A stretch of DNA of 64,000 nucleotides from Lachnospiraceae bacterium (GTDB lineage: Bacteria; Bacillota; Clostridia; Lachnospirales; Lachnospiraceae), in contig CAJTEW010000002.1 in the NCBI GenBank assembly GCA_910575605.1, positions 1-64,000 of the forward strand, read 5' to 3'. This document shows, in pieces, positions 60,294 through 64,000 of this stretch. A model generated the notes under the pieces. That model saw only the letters and a program-made list of their open reading frames with translations. It was not told where the DNA came from and ran no database searches. Position 1 is the stretch's first letter; each line of letters begins with the position of its first letter. The position numbers and the translations under genes were made by a program.

Positions 60294-60845
60294 ATGAAAG
60301 GATTTAACAGGCAAAATCAATTGTTTTCCCTCTGCGGTTTAAATTGTGGACTTTGTCCCATGTTTTTGAATAAAAACTGTCCCGGATGCGGTGGTGGTGA
60401 GGGAAATCAGTCATGTAAAATCGCAAGATGCAGCATGGAGCACGACAGTGCCCAATACTGTTTCCAATGTAGCGAATATCCTTGCGAAAAATATGATCAT
60501 ATTGACGATTTTGATTCCTTTATAACACACCGAAACCGAAAATTTGATATGGAAAAAGCCAAACAATTAGGGATAGATGCTTATAATGCAGAGCAGGGGG
60601 AAAAAGTTAAAATTTTGGAGAGTTTCTTATCTAACTATAATGATGGCCGAAAAAAGACATTTTTTTGTATAGCCGTCAACTTGTTAGAACTGCAAGAGTT
60701 GCAAAAGGTATGTAAAAAAATTGATTGTAAACCTGATATGGAAACACTGACGAGCAAAGAAAAAAGTGCATTTGTCACTGGTTTACTGTTGGAACTAGCG
60801 GCAAAGAAAAATATTGACCTAAGACTTCATAGGAAAAAGGAATGA
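60294..60845 (+). CDS. DUF3795 protein, copy 2
   Basis: The 183-residue protein has the DUF3795 Cys pattern SLCGLNCGLCPMF, NCPGCGGG, CKIARCSMEH and CFQCSEYPCEKY, then a helical C-terminal half. TTAAGGAGG precedes the ATG. It is longer and diverged from copy 1, so the cargo carries two distinct members of the family. Confidence 0.85.
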   Translation: MKGFNRQNQLFSLCGLNCGLCPMFLNKNCPGCGGGEGNQSCKIARCSMEHDSAQYCFQCSEYPCEKYDHIDDFDSFITHRNRKFDMEKAKQLGIDAYNAEQGEKVKILESFLSNYNDGRKKTFFCIAVNLLELQELQKVCKKIDCKPDMETLTSKEKSAFVTGLLLELAAKKNIDLRLHRKKE

Positions 60846-60960
60846 TTTGAATATGCTATGATTTTACATATGAACTAATGCTTATAGCTCATCTAATCTT
60901 CCCTCTCCTCAATTAAATATTTTGAAACTGAGATTGTCGGGAAATGACTAGTCTTAAACG

Positions 60961-61006
60961 GCGGGAGTTCTGACCTATGTGGTCACAACTCCCGCTGAAC
61001 TTTTTT
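60961..61006 (+). terminator. Long hairpin with T-run after the cargo block
   Basis: GCGGGAGTTCTGACC (60961-60975) and GGTCACAACTCCCGC (60981-60995) pair over 15 bp with one mismatch, followed by TGAAC and six T. It is a strong terminator for the 58870-60845 unit. Confidence 0.85.
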
Positions 61007-61059
61007 CTCTAAAATGGGAAATGATGGCTAACAAGAGCTATCTTTTTCCGTCCACATCG

Positions 61060-61160
61060 TATTATTTTATATATTAGTAACAGGAAAACGACAAGCCTGC
61101 CAATAAAGAAGTGTGGTAAAAGCCCCTGTTTATAGGGAATTCCAGACGGGTACTAAATTT
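61060..61160 (+). repeat. 101-bp foldable direct repeat, copy B
   Basis: This is a counterpart of copy A. GCCTGCC (61095-61101) pairs with GACGGGT (61145-61151), with one mismatch. At the fifth position G-C replaces the A-T pair of copy A, a compensatory change. The CCCT...AGGG hairpin is also kept. It ends in the same GGGTACTAAATTT, after which Tad-pilin coding sequence begins, so its last base marks the edge of inserted DNA. Confidence 0.75.
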
Positions 61161-61161
61161 T

Positions 61162-61263
61162 ATTGTGGTTCTTATCGGGCTTGTTATTATCTTTAAATCA
61201 CAGCTTACAAGCCTGGTTCAGAATATTTTTCAAAAAATTACAAGTGAAAGCTCTGGAATTTGA
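61162..61263 (+). pseudogene. 3' fragment of an Flp1-like pilin gene, cut by the insertion
   Basis: The frame ATT GTG GTT... encodes IVVLIGLVIIFKSQLTSLVQ and ends ...QKITSESSGI. This is the second half of an Flp1-like Tad pilin: the hydrophobic helix end plus the short polar tail. The first half (start, prepilin peptidase site and the VEVVLI part of the helix) is missing. The break falls directly after copy B. Downstream DUF5702, TadE and prepilin peptidase genes confirm the locus. The intact left half is not in this window. Confidence 0.8.
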
Positions 61264-61276
61264 GGAAAGACAGGTG

Positions 61277-62641
61277 ATGAAAAGTGGTGAGGTTACGGCA
61301 TACTTAAGCCTTATCTTTATTCTACTTGTAAGCTTTGTAGGGGCTATACTTGAAAGTGCATCTGTGCAGAATGCAAAGAACTATAGGAGGGCTGATATGA
61401 ACCGGGGGATGGAATGTATTTTTGCAGAATATCAGAAGGAGCTTCAAGAAAAATATGAGATCTTTGCGCTTGATGGCAGCTATGAAACTGGCAGCTATGA
61501 TGAGTCAAAGCTTTTTGACAGACTGGCATACTATGGGGCAGATGACATAAAACAGGAGATTATAAGGATTCAGTTTCTTACAGATAATGACTGCAAAGCT
61601 TTTTATGAACAAGTAACAGCCTGTATGGAGCACAAATATGGACTTGACAGGGTAAAGGAGTATATTGGCAAAGCAGATATATGGCGGCAGCAGGAGGAAG
61701 GGATAAAGGATTTTGGAAGGCTGGAAACAGAAAAGCAAAAGGAACTGTCATCCCTTCTTGAACAGCATAACGCAGAGCTTCCGAAAGAAAACAATCCAAT
61801 TGCTCATATAGATATTCTGAAAGGTACACCGCTTTTAACACTGGTTATGCCAAAGGATATGCAGTTATCTGAAAAGCGCATTTCTCTTTCAGATATGGTA
61901 TCCCACAGGAAACTGAACCGGGGATATGGTGATTTTTCGGATATACAAGAGGAACCGAAAGTAACATCATTACTGTTTTTTGGGGAATATGTTATGGAGC
62001 ATTTTTCTACGGTACAGAATAAAGAAAAAACAGGAGCTGTGGACTATGAAGTGGAGTATATTCTGGAAGGGAAAGAAAGTGATAAGGAGAATCTAGAGGC
62101 AGTAGTAAAAAAATTATTAATGCTCCGGTTTGTTCCCAATTATGCTTTTCTCCAGACAGACAGTGCAAAAAAAGCAGAGGCAGAGGCGCTTGCGGCTGCA
62201 CTTTGTACACTTTTTGCCGTACCGGAGATTATAGAGGCGGCAGCACAGATGATTCTTCTAGCATGGGCCTATGGAGAAGCTATTGTAGACATTCGTTCTC
62301 TTCTTAAAGGAAACAAGGTACCTCTTTTGAAGTCTAAGGAGAGCTGGCAGCTTCAATTATCTTCTCTTTTGACGTTAGGTACAGAGGAGGACAAGGATGA
62401 CGGGATGGATACAGAGGGGGGATTGTTATACAAAGAGTATTTAAGGATGCTTTTATTTCTTAAGGAACAGGAGCAGATTGGTGCACGGACTCTGGATGTG
62501 ATAGAACAGAACCTGCGAATGCAGTATGGACAAAAATTTTTTCATGCAGATCAGTGTATCAGTAAGCTGGAGCTTCTAAGCAAATGTTCGCTCAGGAGAG
62601 GAGTCTCCTATCGCTTTTCTACTTATTTTGCATATCATTAG
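61277..62641 (+). CDS. TadG-like (DUF5702-type) pilus-assembly protein
   Basis: From ATG 61277 (GAAAGACAGGTG upstream) the 454-residue protein starts with the TadE/G-like anchor SGEVTAYLSLIFILLVSFVGAILESASVQNAK (single membrane span) and a long extracytoplasmic region. It has conserved FALDGSYETGSYDESKLFDRLAYYG and a hydrophobic-helix region AEALAAALCTLFAVPEIIEA. It belongs to the minor-pilin-like part of a Tad (tight adherence) system. Reads extending to 61163 are an artefact of the pilin fragment. Confidence 0.8.
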   Translation: MKSGEVTAYLSLIFILLVSFVGAILESASVQNAKNYRRADMNRGMECIFAEYQKELQEKYEIFALDGSYETGSYDESKLFDRLAYYGADDIKQEIIRIQFLTDNDCKAFYEQVTACMEHKYGLDRVKEYIGKADIWRQQEEGIKDFGRLETEKQKELSSLLEQHNAELPKENNPIAHIDILKGTPLLTLVMPKDMQLSEKRISLSDMVSHRKLNRGYGDFSDIQEEPKVTSLLFFGEYVMEHFSTVQNKEKTGAVDYEVEYILEGKESDKENLEAVVKKLLMLRFVPNYAFLQTDSAKKAEAEALAAALCTLFAVPEIIEAAAQMILLAWAYGEAIVDIRSLLKGNKVPLLKSKESWQLQLSSLLTLGTEEDKDDGMDTEGGLLYKEYLRMLLFLKEQEQIGARTLDVIEQNLRMQYGQKFFHADQCISKLELLSKCSLRRGVSYRFSTYFAYH

Positions 62642-62660
62642 CTTTGGCGCCTCAGATGTG

Positions 62661-62810
62661 CAGGCAGATGCAGGTGTCCTTCTGGCTTTATCCATAATAA
62701 AAAATTTATAATAATATAAGTATGAAAGGAGACAGATTCGCGATGTCAGACAATAGAAATTCTATATGTATATCTTCACTCTCTGCCAGAAGGACACCTG
62801 TATCTGCCTG
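62661..62810. repeat. 26-bp inverted repeat around the start of the tadE-like gene
   Basis: Arms 62661-62686 and 62785-62810 are complementary over 26 bp with one mismatch, separated by 98 nt. The loop contains the RBS and start codon of the TadE-like gene; the right arm lies in its coding region. The mRNA could fold into a long hairpin that exposes or hides the start. Confidence 0.75.
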
Positions 62811-63546
62811 CAGAAAAGGAAGTGTTACTGTAGAGGCAGCGCTTGCGGTTCCCATATTTTTTCTTGCGGTTGTAAGTCTGCTGTACCTGATGGAAATAAT
62901 GGCTGTAAGGACAACTGTGCGGGCCGGGCTTCAGGCGGCAGGAAAGCAGGCCATGCAGGACGCCTGCTCAGTAACGGCAGTTACGCCGTCAGGACTTGAG
63001 AGGAATGTTGTACGTGCTATTGGGGAGGAGCGTTTGGAACGAAGCATAGTGGAAGGGGGAGCCTCTGGGCTCAACTGTGAAGGATCCTATATGTCTCCAG
63101 TCACAGGAATTGGAAAGCTTTTTGTTAAATATGAAATCAGGCTTCCAATTCCGGTGTTTATGGTACCTCCTGTTTCATACGAGGAGTCCATGAAGATTAA
63201 AGCGTGGACCGGATATGAAAAAGAGGCATTTGGAGATAAGAAGGAAGAAACGGTCTATATTACAGAGACAGGGGTTGTGTATCACAAGGATTATCACTGT
63301 ACTTATCTGGAGCTGTCTATTCGTATGGTGCAGGCATCAAAGACAGCTTCACTTAGAAATAACAGTGGTGGGAAATATTACCCGTGTGAACGCTGCGCAC
63401 AGGGAAATTCTGAAGGTGTCTACATAACAGATAATGGGGACAGATATCATCATTCTCTTACATGCAGCGGCTTAAAGAGAACTATTTATGCTATATCGAT
63501 CTCAGAGGCAGCAGGGAAGGGGGCATGTTCAAGATGTGGTGGTTAA
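62743..63546 (+). CDS. TadE-like pseudopilin with C-terminal Cys motifs
   Basis: From ATG 62743 (AAAGGAGA upstream) the protein of about 267 residues has the TadE-like motif GSVTVEAALAVPIFFLAVVSLL, in which VTVEAALAVP is typical, near residue 35. After about 150 residues come two H/C-type repeats (VYHKDYHCTYL...YPCERC and RYHHSLTCSGL...ACSRCGG), possibly metal-binding. The motif V-Y-H-K-D-Y-H-C recurs in Firmicute surface proteins. Its end overlaps the prepilin peptidase gene. Confidence 0.82.
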   Translation: MSDNRNSICISSLSARRTPVSACRKGSVTVEAALAVPIFFLAVVSLLYLMEIMAVRTTVRAGLQAAGKQAMQDACSVTAVTPSGLERNVVRAIGEERLERSIVEGGASGLNCEGSYMSPVTGIGKLFVKYEIRLPIPVFMVPPVSYEESMKIKAWTGYEKEAFGDKKEETVYITETGVVYHKDYHCTYLELSIRMVQASKTASLRNNSGGKYYPCERCAQGNSEGVYITDNGDRYHHSLTCSGLKRTIYAISISEAAGKGACSRCGG

Positions 63547-63971
63547 GTAAAACAGTATGCCTGGGGATACTTTTGGCTCTTTCATTTATGGATATTCAGC
63601 GTCATCAGGTGCCTGTAAAGGTTTTGGTAATTAGCAATATTATTTCTATTATGTATTATATTATTTTTAAAGAAATAAATATATATCTTTTTGTGGGAGG
63701 GATTGGTGTTGGAATTGCCTTTCTTTTTATCAGTAAGGTAACAAGGGAAGGCATAGGCTTTGGAGACAGCTGGGCGATATTGATTCTGGGCAGTTACCTG
63801 GGAATCTGGGAGACTCTTGAGGTGTTGGCAGCGGCTTTTTCTTTTTTGTCAATATATGCAGTCATTGTGTTATATATAAGGAAGATGTCGCGTACATATA
63901 CAATTCCGTTCTTTCCATTTTTAACCGGAGGATATTTGGCGCTATTGCTGACAAAAGGAGGAATATTGTGA
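63525..63971 (+). CDS. Prepilin peptidase (A24/TadV-like)
   Basis: From ATG 63525 (AAGGGGGC upstream) the protein of about 148 residues has several membrane spans and both catalytic aspartates of the type IV leader peptidase family: one in LSFMDIQRHQVP and one in REGIGFGDSWAI. It is the short form without a methylase domain, typical of Tad loci (TadV). It should process the Flp pilin whose gene is broken just upstream. It overlaps the tadE-like gene by 22 nt. Confidence 0.9.
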   Translation: MFKMWWLSKTVCLGILLALSFMDIQRHQVPVKVLVISNIISIMYYIIFKEINIYLFVGGIGVGIAFLFISKVTREGIGFGDSWAILILGSYLGIWETLEVLAAAFSFLSIYAVIVLYIRKMSRTYTIPFFPFLTGGYLALLLTKGGIL

Positions 63972-64000
63972 GAGGCTATATAGTTGAAATGTCGTTTTTA
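63968..64000 (+). CDS. Start of a TadE-like gene, cut by the window edge
   Basis: GTG 63968 overlaps the stop of the prepilin peptidase gene, and the 11 codons read VRGYIVEMSFL. This resembles the start of a TadE-like protein (helix with VE-x-S-F-L). Only the beginning is visible. Confidence 0.5.
   Translation, partial: MRGYIVEMSFL

Noticed and set aside
1-64000. CRISPR arrays, tRNA or rRNA genes
   Set aside because: No regularly spaced identical repeats of 25-40 bp, no tRNA cloverleaf with CCA-type end, and no rRNA-like sequence were noticed by eye.

Overview
The window looks like chromosomal DNA of a gut Firmicute of the class Clostridia, most likely a Lachnospiraceae-type commensal. This is an inference from strong AGGAGG-type ribosome binding sites, a Clostridia-style conjugation module (PcfB, Maff2, PrgI, VirB4 and CD1108-like lysozyme/CHAP proteins), and a Tad/Flp pilus locus with Flp1-like and DUF5702-like proteins at the right edge. 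No rRNA, tRNA or CRISPR array was found. Almost everything left of 61.16 kb is accessory DNA.

Layout. (1) 1-2.9 kb: AT-rich DNA with a small membrane protein and a ROK-family regulator. (2) 2.9-33.2 kb: an integrative and conjugative element (ICE) backbone, all on the plus strand. It holds a ParM/ParR-like pair, a 5-methylcytosine methyltransferase, an amidoligase/gamma-glutamylcyclotransferase pair, a 1.4 thousand-residue LPXTG-like adhesin with its class B sortase, an S-adenosylmethionine synthetase, a TOPRIM primase-like protein and a second DNA methyltransferase. These are followed by a probable oriT, MobC, a MOB-type relaxase, PcfB, VirD4, Maff2, TrbL/VirB6, PrgI/VirB3, VirB4 and a lysozyme/CHAP hydrolase. 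(3) 33.2-49.3 kb: a signalling and surface module. It has a LytTR regulator with a frameshifted GHKL kinase on the minus strand, then REC-GGDEF, a PilZ protein, a second giant LPXTG-like adhesin, an SH3 lipoprotein, a second GGDEF enzyme, membrane proteins, a metallophosphoesterase and an ABC transporter. (4) 49.3-52.9 kb: wreckage of a large serine recombinase, a sigma-like factor and a DinG/XPD-like helicase. (5) 53.0-58.6 kb: a Tn554-like module with three large tyrosine recombinases, two TnpC-like proteins and a 41-residue coiled-coil ORF. (6) 58.6-61.16 kb: a small cargo block (VOC protein, two DUF3795 proteins, a pyridoxamine-oxidase-like protein) bracketed by two 101-bp direct repeats that can fold. 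(7) 61.16 kb to the end: a Tad pilus locus whose first visible gene, an Flp1-like pilin, is cut exactly where the second repeat ends.

How the parts work together. The ICE genes form a type IV secretion and DNA-processing system. Its adhesin and sortase could help mating contact, and its own MetK could supply SAM to its two methyltransferases. In the 35.5-41.4 kb unit a c-di-GMP-making enzyme, a c-di-GMP-binding PilZ protein and a surface adhesin sit in one apparent operon, which suggests c-di-GMP-controlled attachment. The serine recombinase is broken, so the composite may no longer excise by that route. The Tn554-like recombinases are intact.

Most noteworthy are: the paired foldable terminal repeats with the split pilin; the five-to-six-gene Tn554-like recombinase set; the c-di-GMP/adhesin operon; two frameshifts that both fall in C/G homopolymers; and several ICE genes whose only start compatible with the protein fold is a near-cognate codon (ATT, ATA or CTG).
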